This document shows, piece after piece, positions 1 through 10,500 of a stretch of DNA of 45,946 nucleotides. This DNA comes from Acidobacteriota bacterium (GTDB lineage Bacteria > Acidobacteriota > Terriglobia > Acidiferrales > UBA7541): assembly GCA_023481105.1 (NCBI GenBank), contig JAMCWK010000146.1, forward strand, positions 4,751-50,696. The letters run 5' to 3'. The notes beneath the pieces are model-generated. The model saw nothing but the letters and a program-made list of their open reading frames with translations. It had not been told where the DNA came from and ran no database searches. Position numbers and translations under genes: made by a program. Each line of letters begins with the position of its first letter. Within the stretch, counting starts at the first letter, position 1.

Positions 1-1251
1 GCCGCTGGCTGTAAAGACGAGATCATTCGCGCCCAGCGGGGTGCCGTACTGGCGTCCCACGACGCCGTCCGGAATCGTGCCATTGGGTGCGACGCCTGTC
101 GCGCCCGGCACCAGGCTGAAAGTAATCGGAGGATTCACCGTCCATGTGTCGGTCTTGGTGGCAGCCGCCGCGGCCGCGGGAGTAAGGGCATTGGATGTGT
201 CCGTCGCGGAAATGGTCAAGCTCGGATTCACGCCGCCGGTGTTGGTCACAGCCGCGCCGCCGCTATTGCAGGTCGCGGTGGTGGAGCCCGCCGTGCAGAC
301 AATGTTGGTGTCTGTAGTCAGAGTTCCAGAAGGCGTGATCGTGTAAAGCGGAGGCGCCGCCGCGGGCAAGCCGCCGGTGACTTCATATACCACGTCGGTC
401 TTCGCCGGCGCGCCGTAGGTGCGTCCCTCGACAGCTTGGCCTGCGGCAGTAGTGGGGTCCGGAGACGCAGGAACAGTCTGCAATGCCACGGTCAGCGGTG
501 CATTGACGTTATTGGAGTAATTGGTGAAACCAGCCGAATCGGTGTTCGTCGAGCCCAGCGGCGTGGTGGAATTCCCCGCGTCGCTGAAGGTCATAACGAA
601 CGTCCGCGCACCAGTCGGCGCGCTGAGAGTCGTCACGCCACCGCCGCTGTTGCAAGTGACGCTTACGCTTGCGCCCACTTGCGGCGTCGCCGGAGAGCAG
701 CTCACGCCATTCGCCAGCAACGTGCCGGATGCAGTTCCCGTCAAGCCAAAGCCCGCGGTGTTGCCCAGTCCACCGCTGGCCGTAAATACGAGGTCATTCG
801 TGCCCAGCGGCGTGCCGTACTGGCGTCCCACGACGCCATCGGGAATCACGCCATTGGGTGCTGCGCCCGTGGGACCCGGCAGCAAGCTGAAAGTAATTGC
901 CGGGTTCACCGTCCAGACATCCGTCTTTGTGGCCGGAGCCGGGGCTGCGGGAGTGGCGGCATTAGCGGTGTCCGTGGCGGAGATGGTCAAGCTCGGATTC
1001 AATCCACCGGTATTGGTCACGCCCGCGCCCGCGCTGTTGCACGTGGAGGTGGTCGCGCCGGAAACGCACACGATGTTGGTGTCGGTGGTGAGCGTACCGG
1101 AAGGAGTAATCACATAAGCCGGCAAGCCGCCAATGACTTCATACACCACATCGGCCAGAGGCGCTCCGTAGGTGCGTCCAACTACTGCTTGCGCAGCGGG
1201 AGTGGTCGGGTCCGGAGAGGCGGGAACCGCCTGCAAGGCCACGGCGAGGTC
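1..1251 (-). repeat. Two tandem ~250-codon repeats (type B) in the lipoprotein gene
   Basis: A second, longer repeat starts at 1251 and again at 501 (minus strand). Both carry VPASPDPTT, GRTYGAP, VVYEV.GGLP, TLTTDTNIVC and PDGVVGRQYGTPLG segments in the same order. The second copy is cut by the left edge, so more copies may follow. Confidence 0.8.
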
Positions 1252-3306
1252 GGGATTGATATTGATGGTGCTCGTGCCCTGCGTGATGGTTACGCTGGGG
1301 ACCGCTTCGTTGCCGGCATCGGTGGCGTCCACCGAAAAGACGGCCGCGCCAGTCGTTGCGGATGCGCTCGTCAGCGTCACGCTAGCGCCGGTGGTTGGCG
1401 CGGCGCAATTCGTACTAATCCCACCCAAGGCAGTTGCGGTTACGCTCGCGGCGCCCGCACTGACGCACCATTGATAATTCGTTGCGCCTGCTGTGCCGGA
1501 GCCGAGGCCAGCCGCCGCCGTCCAGGTTGGCGCACCCGCGCCGCCACCAATCACGCCGTAGCTGCGGGTGTTCACGCCGGGCAGAAGCGTGGAGGCGGGA
1601 TTCGTGTTGCCCGACTGGTTGAAGGTGGCAAGGAAATCAGAATAGACAGTGATGGTGCTGGTGCCGAAGGTGATGTTAGGAGCAGGCGGGGTCGCCGCGT
1701 TGCCGGTGTCCGACAGGTCCACAGCAAAAGAGGCAGCGCCGGTCACGGCGGAAGCTGTGGACAGGAGCACGGGCGTACCGGTTGTCGGCGCGGCACAATT
1801 CGTGCTGATTCCAGCCAAACCAATCGCGGTCACCGTCGCACCGCCCGCGCTCACGCACCATTGATACGCTGCTGCGCCCGCCGTTCCGACACCCAACCCG
1901 CCGGTGGCCGCATAGGTCGGCGCGCCAGCGTTGGCATTAATCACTCCGTAACTCTGCGCGTTGACGCCATCCAGCAGCGTGGAATTCGCATTCGTGTTCG
2001 GCGTTACCACGCCCTGCACAAAGCTGCCCGCAAGCTGTGCCAGCGCATTGATGACGCTAGTGCCTTGCGTGATAGTGCGGCTGATGACGGCGGCGTTACC
2101 GGCGTCGGTCACATCCACAGAGAAAGACGCGGAACCTTGCACGACCGCCGCAGAAGTCAAACTCACAGAATTCACACCCGCCGTGGGCGCCGCGCAGCTC
2201 GTGCTGATCCCAGTCAATCCCACCGCCGTCACCGAAGCGCCGCCCGCGCTGACACACCAGCTGTAATTGGCCAAACCTGCAGCGCCTGCTCCCAAGCCTC
2301 CCGTCACGGACCACGTCGGCGCACCCGCCCCGGCGTTGATGGTGCCGTAGCTGCGCGCGTCCACACCGTCCAACAGCGTGGAAGCCGCGACGGTGTTCCC
2401 GGCTTGATTGAAGGTGGCGGTCACCGGAGGATTTACGGTCAAGCTCAACGCCACGCTACTGATCGCATTTCTCGGAACCACGATTTTCGTAGTCTGCCCG
2501 GCAAAAGTGTCCATCAAGTCCGTGTCAGTGGCGGCCAGCGTCACGGTGAATGCGCCCGCTGCGGCGAGCGGCGTGGCGCCTGAACTCAGCGCGCACGTGT
2601 TGCCTGAGGTGGGCGCCGGCGTCAGGTTGAATCCCGGGTTGCCGACAATCGTGAAAACGCACCCCACACCCGCGGTGGCATTCAATGGCGCATTGCCAAC
2701 GGTTGCGCTTACGTCGGTGACCACTGGCTGCGGAGTCTTCGCTTCCGCCGGATCTCCGTAATGGTCGTTTTGCCGGCCATCGAGGAATGCCGTCGCGGTG
2801 GTAACTGTAAACTCCGGCCGCACAAAAATAGTGAAAGCCTGCGACGCAGTGTTGGCGGGCGTAGCGGTGTCCGCAGCCTGCACGGTGAAGTTCACGGTGG
2901 TCGGTCCGGCCGTGGAGATGGTCCCCGTAATCTTGCAAAAGCGCACCGCGGTCACCGGGGGCGCATTGGTACTGTCGTCAGAGATAGCAATACTCAGTCC
3001 GGCGGGCAGAGTGCCGGCAATGATCGTGCAACTGGAAAGCGTTCCCGTCCCGCCCGAGGTGGGAATCCAAATCGTGTAGGTGCGACCTGTGATCCCGTTG
3101 ACCAGCGTGCTGCGGGAGATGGTCAGGGTGCCGCCGCCGGGAGGAATAGGCAAGTTGCCCGGCAACCCGGTGGAATTCAGCGCACAGCCGCCCAGAGCGA
3201 GCGCGAGCACCAGTGCCGGAACGATACTCAACCACAGGCCGCGCTGCTGCCGAAGAGGATTTTGATTGCGCATAGTTTGATGGGCTGGAATACGATTCGA
3301 AGACAT
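1..3306 (-). CDS. Repeat-built surface lipoprotein (partial, C-terminus beyond left edge)
   Basis: The minus frame from ATG at 3306 stays open for 1102 codons and leaves the window without a stop. A GGGGGAG ribosome site lies 7 bases before the ATG. The N-terminus has Arg residues, a hydrophobic stretch (about 25-40) and a lipobox ending LALGGC with Cys41, so a lipidated exported protein is predicted. Residues about 50-165 and 170-290 look like beta-rich Ig-like modules. Then come three copies of a roughly 130-residue module (starting near 295, 427 and 560), each with two Cys (in WCVSAG and near TxCAAPT), and two copies of a different roughly 250-residue module (from 686 and 936, the second cut by the edge). 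Composition is rich in Ala, Gly, Thr and Asn, with almost no Lys, typical of secreted adhesin-like proteins. Function unknown; a surface or matrix role is inferred. Confidence 0.8.
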   Translation of the reverse strand, partial: MSSNRIPAHQTMRNQNPLRQQRGLWLSIVPALVLALALGGCALNSTGLPGNLPIPPGGGTLTISRSTLVNGITGRTYTIWIPTSGGTGTLSSCTIIAGTLPAGLSIAISDDSTNAPPVTAVRFCKITGTISTAGPTTVNFTVQAADTATPANTASQAFTIFVRPEFTVTTATAFLDGRQNDHYGDPAEAKTPQPVVTDVSATVGNAPLNATAGVGCVFTIVGNPGFNLTPAPTSGNTCALSSGATPLAAAGAFTVTLAATDTDLMDTFAGQTTKIVVPRNAISSVALSLTVNPPVTATFNQAGNTVAASTLLDGVDARSYGTINAGAGAPTWSVTGGLGAGAAGLANYSWCVSAGGASVTAVGLTGISTSCAAPTAGVNSVSLTSAAVVQGSASFSVDVTDAGNAAVISRTITQGTSVINALAQLAGSFVQGVVTPNTNANSTLLDGVNAQSYGVINANAGAPTYAATGGLGVGTAGAAAYQWCVSAGGATVTAIGLAGISTNCAAPTTGTPVLLSTASAVTGAASFAVDLSDTGNAATPPAPNITFGTSTITVYSDFLATFNQSGNTNPASTLLPGVNTRSYGVIGGGAGAPTWTAAAGLGSGTAGATNYQWCVSAGAASVTATALGGISTNCAAPTTGASVTLTSASATTGAAVFSVDATDAGNEAVPSVTITQGTSTININPDLAVALQAVPASPDPTTPAAQAVVGRTYGAPLADVVYEVIGGLPAYVITPSGTLTTDTNIVCVSGATTSTCNSAGAGVTNTGGLNPSLTISATDTANAATPAAPAPATKTDVWTVNPAITFSLLPGPTGAAPNGVIPDGVVGRQYGTPLGTNDLVFTASGGLGNTAGFGLTGTASGTLLANGVSCSPATPQVGASVSVTCNSGGGVTTLSAPTGARTFVMTFSDAGNSTTPLGSTNTDSAGFTNYSNNVNAPLTVALQTVPASPDPTTAAGQAVEGRTYGAPAKTDVVYEVTGGLPAAAPPLYTITPSGTLTTDTNIVCTAGSTTATCNSGGAAVTNTGGVNPSLTISATDTSNALTPAAAAAATKTDTWTVNPPITFSLVPGATGVAPNGTIPDGVVGRQYGTPLGANDLVFTASG
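1264..2424 (-). repeat. Three tandem ~130-codon repeats (type A) in the lipoprotein gene
   Basis: Three in-frame coding repeats begin near 2424, 2028 and 1629 on the minus strand. Each carries, in order, a TLLxGVxxxSYG segment, a WCVSAG segment, an ISTxCAAPT segment and an SVDxTDxGN-like segment. The copies are diverged rather than identical, so the array is old or under selection for variation. Confidence 0.8.
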
Positions 3307-3337
3307 GGTAGGACTCCCCCGCTTTCGCCTATTTTTA

Positions 3338-3358
3338 TGACTGCCCTGACAGCAGTCA
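3338..3358. promoter_or_regulatory. Inverted repeat in the lipoprotein leader
   Basis: TGACTGC and GCAGTCA flank a 7-base centre, a perfect 7-bp stem. It lies between the candidate promoter and the start codon of the lipoprotein gene. It could be an operator or an RNA hairpin; no U-run follows on either strand, so it is not a terminator. Confidence 0.35.
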
Positions 3359-3403
3359 ATTGGCGTGCAACCGCACCCCTAGGGAAAAAATACTCGCGCG
3401 CGC

Positions 3404-3433
3404 AAGCTACTATTTTGCTTCCCCAAAAGTCAA
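3404..3433 (-). promoter_or_regulatory. Candidate promoter of the lipoprotein gene
   Basis: On the minus strand TTGACT (3433-3428) and TAGCTT (3409-3404) are separated by 18 bases. This would give a leader of about 90 bases before the ATG at 3306. The -35 box is good and the -10 box is weak. Confidence 0.35.
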
Positions 3434-3685
3434 GAACAAATCTCGGTTTCCGTCTCATAATTCGCACGATTTACTTGCACTTAACATCCGCGCCATCTCT
3501 GGAATAAGTCCTTGACTTTGAATTCCTAATTTTGCAAAGTACCAGCACTTGTGGGTGCACTCTGCCTTCCGAGAACTCACGGCAGTGTCCGCCACAAGCT
3601 TTGCTCGGACGGTGCGGGGTGTGCTGTGGAAGGTGCGGTTGTGCATACGCTTCCCCCAATGAAACTCTTGAGAGGAGTCAAACCC

Positions 3686-6600
3686 ATGCACGGGCGACAT
3701 GCGCGTTTTGGGTGGGCTTGTTTCTTAATTCTTGCACTTCTGGCCGGCGCCGTTTCCCTCGCTGCCCAGACCATCAGCGGCGTGATTGCCGTGCAGGTGC
3801 GTGACAGCCAGGGTAAACCGATGGGGGCCGTGAGTATTCAGGTCAAGAACCCGGCCACAGGCCGTAGTTACAACGCCAGCACCTACGCCGACGGGACGTA
3901 CCGTTTCCCGGAAATCCCGCCGGGAGTGTATGAAGTGACCGCGGAAATCGAACAGTTCCAGGGTGTGCGGCACACGCCGGTGCAGGTGTTTGTGAATCGC
4001 GTGACGATTGAAGAATTCGTGCTGAAGCCCGCACCACAAACCGTCAGCACGGAGGTCCGTGCATCCACGTCTCCGATGACCGACACTACCGGCGCCACGC
4101 AAGCGACTTCTTTCCCCGAGCAACAGTCCCGCGAGTTGCCCGTGCTCACACGCGACGTCAATAACCTCGGCCTGCTGGCTCCGGGCGTTTTGAGCGTGCG
4201 AACCTTCAGCTTCGGCAGCACCCTGGTGCCTTTCTCGGTCAACGGCTCGCGTGGTCGCGACAACAATTTCATTATCGACAGCGTGGATAATAACGAGCCG
4301 CTTTTCGGCGGCGCGGCGACGCAATTTTCCAATACGGACATCATTGCCGAGTACACCATCCTCACCAACCAGCTGAAGGCCGAGTTCGGGCGCAACAGCG
4401 GCGCGACGGTCAACGTCATCACCAAGAGCGGCTCCAATCGCATGGGGGGCACTTTGTTCTGGTACGGCCAGCACGACTCCCTCAATGCGCGCAATCAGGC
4501 AGAGGAAGTGGCATTGCTGGCCAACCCGGCCCGCTACTATGAAAATCAGATCGGCGCCACGCTGGGCGGGCCGATAATCCAGGACAAGACGTTCTACTTT
4601 GTGTCCTACCAGTGGGACCGCACGCGCAACAACTTGTCCAACGTTTTCCCGGTGGTCGCCACGTATCCGACGCCGGCAGGGCTCACCGCACTGCGCGCCT
4701 TGCCTGTAAATCCTGCGTTGCTTTCCTATTTGAGCGTGCCCTCCGTGACGTCCGTGCCGACGCGCACGACGGTGCCGTGCTTCAATGCCCCGGTACCGGC
4801 GGGCTTCAATGCTACCAATCCGTGCCAGGCGCCAACCAACGCCTTTGTGGGCACCAGGGCCATTCCCTACTCTACGTATCTCGTCCCCGACGCCAATGCG
4901 TACGAAGTAAAGGATCACCAGTGGTCGGCGCGCGTGGATCATCGCTTGAGCAATTCCAGCGACATCTACGCACGGTACTTGTTTGATGAAGTGCGCACGC
5001 CGCGCATGGCGCTTTCCAATGCCGGCGACAGCGCCTTTTCCGACCTCGGCTTGCTTCCGGACTACCGGTCGCTGGTGCGCCAGCGCAGCCAGAGTTTCCT
5101 CGCGGACCATCGTTACTATTGGGCCCGCTCCTTGAATGAATTCCGCTTTTCGTTCAGCCGGATTTCCACGGGCACCGGCGCTTTCCAAATGCCGGAGATC
5201 GCCCGCAACACGCTGCCGGCTGCGACGGTCATCGATGCCTTCGGGGGTTTCGTACCGTTCACGCGCCGGTTTATCGCCGCCGGAGAAATCTTCACTCTGG
5301 GCCGCGATTCCAGCCCCAGCCAGGTCAGCACGAACATTTTCCAGTTTCAGGAGAACTTCTCCCACAACCGCGGGAATCACAGCTACAAGTTCGGCGTCAA
5401 TTTTGTGCGCGTGTTGAGCAACATCAACAGCATGCCCTCCGATCTGGGCCAGTACTTCTTCGGCAATTCGGGGTTCGGCGGCTTGCAGGCCTTTGCCACC
5501 GAGCCGGCCGCAGCACCGAGCAACGCGCTGGTGGTCATCCAACGTTTGGCGAACGTGATTACCAATCCCACTACCGGCCAGATTATCGGACAGGGCAATC
5601 CGAAGCTGTCCCTGCGCGAGTTCGACCATTTCTATTTCTTCCAAGACGACTGGCGCGTTTCCCGGGAATTTACGCTGAGTTGGGGCATCCGCTACGAGAA
5701 CTTTGGCCAGCCGCTGAACCGCGTGCACCAGTTGAACCGCCGCGCGCCGGTGGTGGATCGCGACGACAACAATATCGCCCCGCGCTTCGGCTTCGCCTGG
5801 AACCCGTACACGCACACGGTCATCCGCGGCGGGTACGCCATGATGTACAACCCGATGGTGCTGAATATTCCTTTGCTCGTTTGGCAGAGCGGGCCGGTGT
5901 CGCCGTTCTTTGTGGCTGCCAACCAGGCGGTGCTGCCGGGCCTGACCGTGTTGCCGATTACCGGCACCTATCCCAACGCGCCGATCAACATTTCCGGCGT
6001 AAACGCCAGCCTGGTATCGGGCTGCAGCACGGTCATCAGCCGCGCGCGCACGGGCACGGTGCCGCTGCTGGACTGTGCGGCGCAAGATACGGTAGCCACC
6101 AACATGGTGAACCCGTACGTGCACAATTTCTCCTTCGGCCTCCAGCAGGAAATCTCTTCCAATATCCTCTTTGAATTCGGCTACGTGGGCAGCAAGGGCA
6201 CCAAGCTGTTCATGCGCACGGACGAGAATCCCGGCGGAGGTTGGAACCGAGCGGGAACCGGGGTGGCCTCCCCGACCAATTTCTGCCCCGCGGGGACGGG
6301 CACCACAGTGTTTGGTCCGAGTCCGGCGTGTATCTTGAATCGAACCAATAATGCGCGCGGTGCCATCACCAAGATCGGAAACGGCGGCACTTCGATTTAC
6401 CATTCGTTGCAGACCAGCCTGACCCGCCGCATGGCCCCCATCGGAGCCTGGGGTAACGCCACATTTACCGTGGCCTACACCTGGAGCCACAATATCGACA
6501 ACACCAGCGAAATCTTCGGGCCCAGTGTGCGCATCGTCCAGCGCAACATCGCCGGATTGTTTTCCAACACGATCGGCGGCTTCGAAACCATTGAAGCCAT

Positions 6601-7399
6601 TTCGCCGTTCGCGCAAGATCCGCGCAACGTTAATTTCGATCGCGGCAACTCCTCCTTTGATCGCCGCCATCGCTTTGTGACCAGCTACCTGTGGGAATTG
6701 GGCCATTCCAAGAACGCTTTCGCGGGCGGCTGGCAGCTGGGCGGAATCATTACCTACCAGTCCGGCCAATCCTACACGCCGCTGAATGGCAGTCCCTTCG
6801 GGAGTTGCTACGATCCCGGCGGATTCGGACGCGTGAGCACGGCGCGGCCGGCGATCGGCGATCCCAGTGCATCGCTTACTTCCGTCGCCTTGCTGGCTGA
6901 TCCCAATTGCACGAACACTGCGCTTGGCTATGTGGATGGCAGCGGCACGACGATTGCCCCGTCCACAGCGCACTTCGTCCAAGTACCCCTGGGCTTCCGG
7001 CCGGGGCAGACGTTCTCCGTGGGCGGCTCCACATTCGTCGCCGGCAGCGCCGCGCGCAACTCGCTGGTCGGTCCGAACATCGTGAACTGGGACTTTTCGC
7101 TCTTGAAGAATGTGCGCATCGGCGAAGGCCGACAGCTCCAATTTCGCCTGGAAATTTATGACATCTTGAATCACCGCAACCCGGGGAATCCCACCGGCAA
7201 CGTCTTCTCCACGGACGCGCAGTTCTCGCCGGCGTTTGCATTCTCTCCGCGGTTTACCGCGGCCGGCGTCACCGGCGTCATCCCGGAGAATGCCATCGAT
7301 GCGTTCGATGCCGTCACTTTGTCCAACACCTTCGGCAGCCAGAAGTATATGAACACCAGCAGCCGCCGCATGCAGCTCGGCGTGAAACTGTTCTTCTAG
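3686..7399 (+). CDS. Oar-like TonB-dependent receptor with carboxypeptidase-regulatory domain
   Basis: Predicted outer-membrane protein of 1237 residues. The start at 3686 is chosen because GAGAGGAGT lies 7 bases upstream and a signal peptide follows (hydrophobic CFLILALLAGAVSLAA, cleavage near residue 28); earlier in-frame starts lack both. Residues about 30-115 form a CarboxypepD_reg-type beta domain (VRDSQGKPMGAVSIQV, ADGTYRFPEIPPGVYEV). A plug-like region follows (NGSRGRDNNFIIDSVDNNE, AEFGRNSGATVNVITKSG), then a long beta-barrel region ending in the outer-membrane signature Phe-Phe. This is the Oar/OmpA-type receptor abundant in Acidobacteriota; substrates are usually unknown and nothing here fixes one. 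It is convergent with the giant kinase gene, whose C-terminus looks TonB-like. Confidence 0.9.
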   Translation: MHGRHARFGWACFLILALLAGAVSLAAQTISGVIAVQVRDSQGKPMGAVSIQVKNPATGRSYNASTYADGTYRFPEIPPGVYEVTAEIEQFQGVRHTPVQVFVNRVTIEEFVLKPAPQTVSTEVRASTSPMTDTTGATQATSFPEQQSRELPVLTRDVNNLGLLAPGVLSVRTFSFGSTLVPFSVNGSRGRDNNFIIDSVDNNEPLFGGAATQFSNTDIIAEYTILTNQLKAEFGRNSGATVNVITKSGSNRMGGTLFWYGQHDSLNARNQAEEVALLANPARYYENQIGATLGGPIIQDKTFYFVSYQWDRTRNNLSNVFPVVATYPTPAGLTALRALPVNPALLSYLSVPSVTSVPTRTTVPCFNAPVPAGFNATNPCQAPTNAFVGTRAIPYSTYLVPDANAYEVKDHQWSARVDHRLSNSSDIYARYLFDEVRTPRMALSNAGDSAFSDLGLLPDYRSLVRQRSQSFLADHRYYWARSLNEFRFSFSRISTGTGAFQMPEIARNTLPAATVIDAFGGFVPFTRRFIAAGEIFTLGRDSSPSQVSTNIFQFQENFSHNRGNHSYKFGVNFVRVLSNINSMPSDLGQYFFGNSGFGGLQAFATEPAAAPSNALVVIQRLANVITNPTTGQIIGQGNPKLSLREFDHFYFFQDDWRVSREFTLSWGIRYENFGQPLNRVHQLNRRAPVVDRDDNNIAPRFGFAWNPYTHTVIRGGYAMMYNPMVLNIPLLVWQSGPVSPFFVAANQAVLPGLTVLPITGTYPNAPINISGVNASLVSGCSTVISRARTGTVPLLDCAAQDTVATNMVNPYVHNFSFGLQQEISSNILFEFGYVGSKGTKLFMRTDENPGGGWNRAGTGVASPTNFCPAGTGTTVFGPSPACILNRTNNARGAITKIGNGGTSIYHSLQTSLTRRMAPIGAWGNATFTVAYTWSHNIDNTSEIFGPSVRIVQRNIAGLFSNTIGGFETIEAISPFAQDPRNVNFDRGNSSFDRRHRFVTSYLWELGHSKNAFAGGWQLGGIITYQSGQSYTPLNGSPFGSCYDPGGFGRVSTARPAIGDPSASLTSVALLADPNCTNTALGYVDGSGTTIAPSTAHFVQVPLGFRPGQTFSVGGSTFVAGSAARNSLVGPNIVNWDFSLLKNVRIGEGRQLQFRLEIYDILNHRNPGNPTGNVFSTDAQFSPAFAFSPRFTAAGVTGVIPENAIDAFDAVTLSNTFGSQKYMNTSSRRMQLGVKLFF

Positions 7400-7423
7400 C
7401 ACGCGGCACAACAGAGGCTCTTC

Positions 7424-7460
7424 CGCCCGGGGGATTTAATTCTCCCGGGCGTTTTCTTTT
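7424..7460 (+). terminator. Rho-independent terminator of the Oar-like gene
   Basis: CGCCCGGGGGA (7424-7434) pairs with TCTCCCGGGCG (7441-7451) with one G-T pair, loop TTTAAT, followed by TTTTCTTTT. It lies 25 bases after the receptor stop codon. Confidence 0.9.
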
Positions 7461-7584
7461 GCGCCAACAGTTCGCAGCAACGTCGGGCGCCAAGATAGCG
7501 CGCTGCATTCCAACCGCGCGGGCTTCGACCCTACAAATCACGTGGCACGTCGCTGATCAGGAATTGGAAGAAGGACTCGCTGGG

Positions 7585-10500
7585 CTAGAACTGCACCTTC
7601 ACCGTCACCTGGGTGGTCACGGGTTTGCCATTCACGCGCGGCTCAGAAAGCTGCCAGCTCGATTTCGCCAGATTTACCAACAACAGTCCGATGCCCGGGT
7701 CGCCGTTGTTCACAACGGCGTTGGTGACTTTGCCGCTTTCACTGACATCCAATCGCAGTTGCACGGAACTTCCGGCTGCTGCGCGTTGTAGAATATCAGG
7801 CGAAACATTCGTGGACACGGTCTTCAGTGGCGTATCGAGGAAGCGGTTGGTCACCAGTTGCTTCGCGCCGAGCGGCCCCGTCCACGGAAGTTTTGAAAGT
7901 CCCGGCAGGACTGCCACCGTCGCGCTGCGCGGCGCCGACGGTTCAGTTGGCGCAGGCACGGGTGCCGGCGCGGGACGGCTGGCCGCTTCCAATCGGGTCA
8001 GCTCTGCCGGAATCTTTCCGGACACATCGCGCGCCGCTTCGCCGATTCTTCCGCTCGCGCCCATATATTTCTGAAGGTCAGTCTGCAATTGCTTCAGGGC
8101 GCCGGCGTCGTTTCTGGCGCTATTGAACTGAGTCTGGAACGAATTGGCCTTGTTCTGCTCCGCGCGGTTAATGGCGCTGGTGACGGTCGCCGGGTCTTCG
8201 CCGAGGGAGCGAATTTCATCAGCTTTGGCGCGCGCGGCGTCAAAGTTCTCGTTGGCAATGTCCTGCGCCGCACCGGATTTCAACTCATTAACCTTTGCTG
8301 TGGTGGCCGCTGCTGCCGCCTCGCCGGCCAGGGCGTTCAGGCCCCGCGTAATCGCGCCATCGAGGGTCCGCGCATCTTCGGTTCTCGGCCCATTCATGGC
8401 AATCACTTGTTGGACGATTCCGCGAGCCTGGTCCAAGCTGGCCTTATCCTTCTTCTGCGCCAGCGGGCGGGCTTGAGAAAGCAGCCCATCTGCTTTTTCC
8501 AAATCCGGGATGCGTCTGGTCAAGTAGTCTTGCGCTTCGGTGCGCCGCTGCCCGCCCTGCAGATTTACGATTTCGCCAAACACGCGTTTCGCATCGGGGG
8601 CTTTGCCGTCCGAGTAAGCCTTGACGCCCCGCTTCCAAAGGTCATCTTCTCGCTTCAACAGTGCTGCCAGAGCCACGTCGCCGCTCTTCATGCGCTCGTT
8701 CGTGGAGATCATGGCGTCGATGTCGGACCCGTGGGTGCCGCCGCTGATGCCTTTTGCCTGTTTGAGCTTGGCGTCTGCGGCGTCAAATTTCTTGGAGGCC
8801 ATTAGCGACCGCGCATCATTCATCAGTTGTTCCTGGATCTGGCTGGGCGACGGCCCACTCGGCGCAGGACCCGGGGTGGGCTCTGTAATCGCAGTGCCAG
8901 CACCGGGTTCGGGGCCCTGCTCCGTCGCTTTGGGCCGCGTGACCATGTATCCGCCGATGACGACGGCCAGCACCAGCACGGCGGCGATGCCCATGACCGC
9001 AGGCTTCTTCCATACCGGCACTTCTTCGGCACCGGGAGCCGGCACGGCAGCAGCGGCCGCGGGTGCCTCGACGGGCTTCTCCTTTTTTGGCTTGAAAACC
9101 GGTACGGTTTCGTCATGCGGGGAAACCGGCTTGGCGGCGGGAGTCTTTTCTTCTGCCGGTTTGGGCTTTTCCGCCGCCGGTGGCGCAGGCGGCGCCGGTC
9201 CTTCTTTCTTTGCCTTGAAGACCGGCACGGTTTCGTCGTGCGGCGAAACCGGCTTGGCGGCAGGCTTCTTTTCCTCCGCTGGCTTGGGCTTTTCCGCTGC
9301 TGAAGGCGCAGGCGGAGCAGCTTTCACTTCGGCAGGCGGCGCGGGTTTGGCCTCCGCGGGCTTGGCAGGAGCCTCAGGCGCTGCCTGCTCCGCCGGTTTT
9401 TCCTTTTCTTTACCCTTTTTCTTCTTGTCCTTTTCAATCTCGGCGGCCGGAGGTGCTGCGGCCGGCGGAACGGCTGCCGGTGGCTCGACGACCGGCGCAC
9501 CGGCAAACGCTTCAGCCATTTGCTGCGGCGTGCCCACCATGGTTTTGTCCGACGGCGGAGCTGCTGCGGGCGTAGCGGGGGCCGCCGGCAGGGTGTCCTT
9601 CGCCGGCTCCTGCGGCGCAGCCATCGGCAAGGGAACTTCGGCTCCGGGACGGAAAATGCCGATGCGCGTTTCGTCCGACGCGGGGAGCGGCTTCTTCTCC
9701 TTCGCCGCATCCAGCAGCTTGTGCACCCGCGGGTCGAAGATGTGCGTTTTTTGCACATCCTCGAGGAGCTGCTGCGCCTCGTCGAATTTCCCCTCGTCCA
9801 TCCGGAAAACCGCGGTCTTGAACTGATCGGCGACTTCCTGATTCTTGTCGCGCAGTTCTTTTTCCCGCTCCGCCAAACGCATCACCTGGGTGACGTCCTT
9901 GTTATCGCCCACCAGCACGCGCGTCTTTTGCCCCAGGTCGATGGCCCCGGTGAAATCCTCCTTATCCAGCGCCACCTTCATCGCCTGCAGTTGTTTGGCG
10001 ATGTATTCTTTCTTTTCGCGGTCATCCAGTTCTTTCTTCTTGGCCGCGGCCGCTTTCTGCAATTCCAAAAGTTCGGCATTGCCCGGAAAAGCCGTCAGCG
10101 CTTTTTCGACTTCCACAATGGCCTGCTTGAAGTCGGCCTTCTCCATCAGCGCGCGCACTTCGCGGATCTTGGCTTCCAGCTTCTTGTTGTGCTCGGCGAG
10201 TTCCTGCTGGCTGCGCGCGAAGTCCCGGAGTTGCGTCAGCTCGAACTCGCCTGGGAATTCGTCGAGCAGGGTGGTGGCGCGCTGGATGGCTTCCTTGTAA
10301 TTGCCGTCGCTCACTAGTTTCTTCAGGGCGAGATGTTCGTGGTGCAGGCGGATGCGCTTGGCATGGTCTTTGCGCTCCTCAACGACGCGCTCGCGCAGCC
10401 GCTGCACGCTGCTGTCGTTCGGGCTGGCCTCCAGCAGCTTGTCCAGGATGGCCAGCGATTCCGCGAATTTTTGCTCGCCCAGCAGCTTGCGCGCTTCCGC

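Larger units (their letters stand above)
3307..3685. other. Divergent intergenic region, lipoprotein / Oar-like receptor
   Basis: This 379-base stretch is AT-richer than the flanks and separates two divergent genes for exported proteins. It holds the candidate minus-strand promoter and inverted repeat listed separately. On the plus strand a TTGACT occurs at 3512 but no convincing -10 box follows. The receptor reading frame extends upstream through part of it, but the protein sequence there is not signal-peptide-like. Confidence 0.5.

Noticed and set aside
436-2583. 715-codon plus-strand open frame of Arg/Gly-rich composition
   Set aside because: It is antisense to the repeat lipoprotein. The translation has the Arg/His/Gly bias of a shadow frame, and the minus frame gives a coherent signal peptide and repeats.
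3725-7411. 1228-codon minus-strand open frame
   Set aside because: It lies opposite the Oar-like receptor, which has clear domains, a ribosome site and a terminator. High GC produces long antisense frames here.
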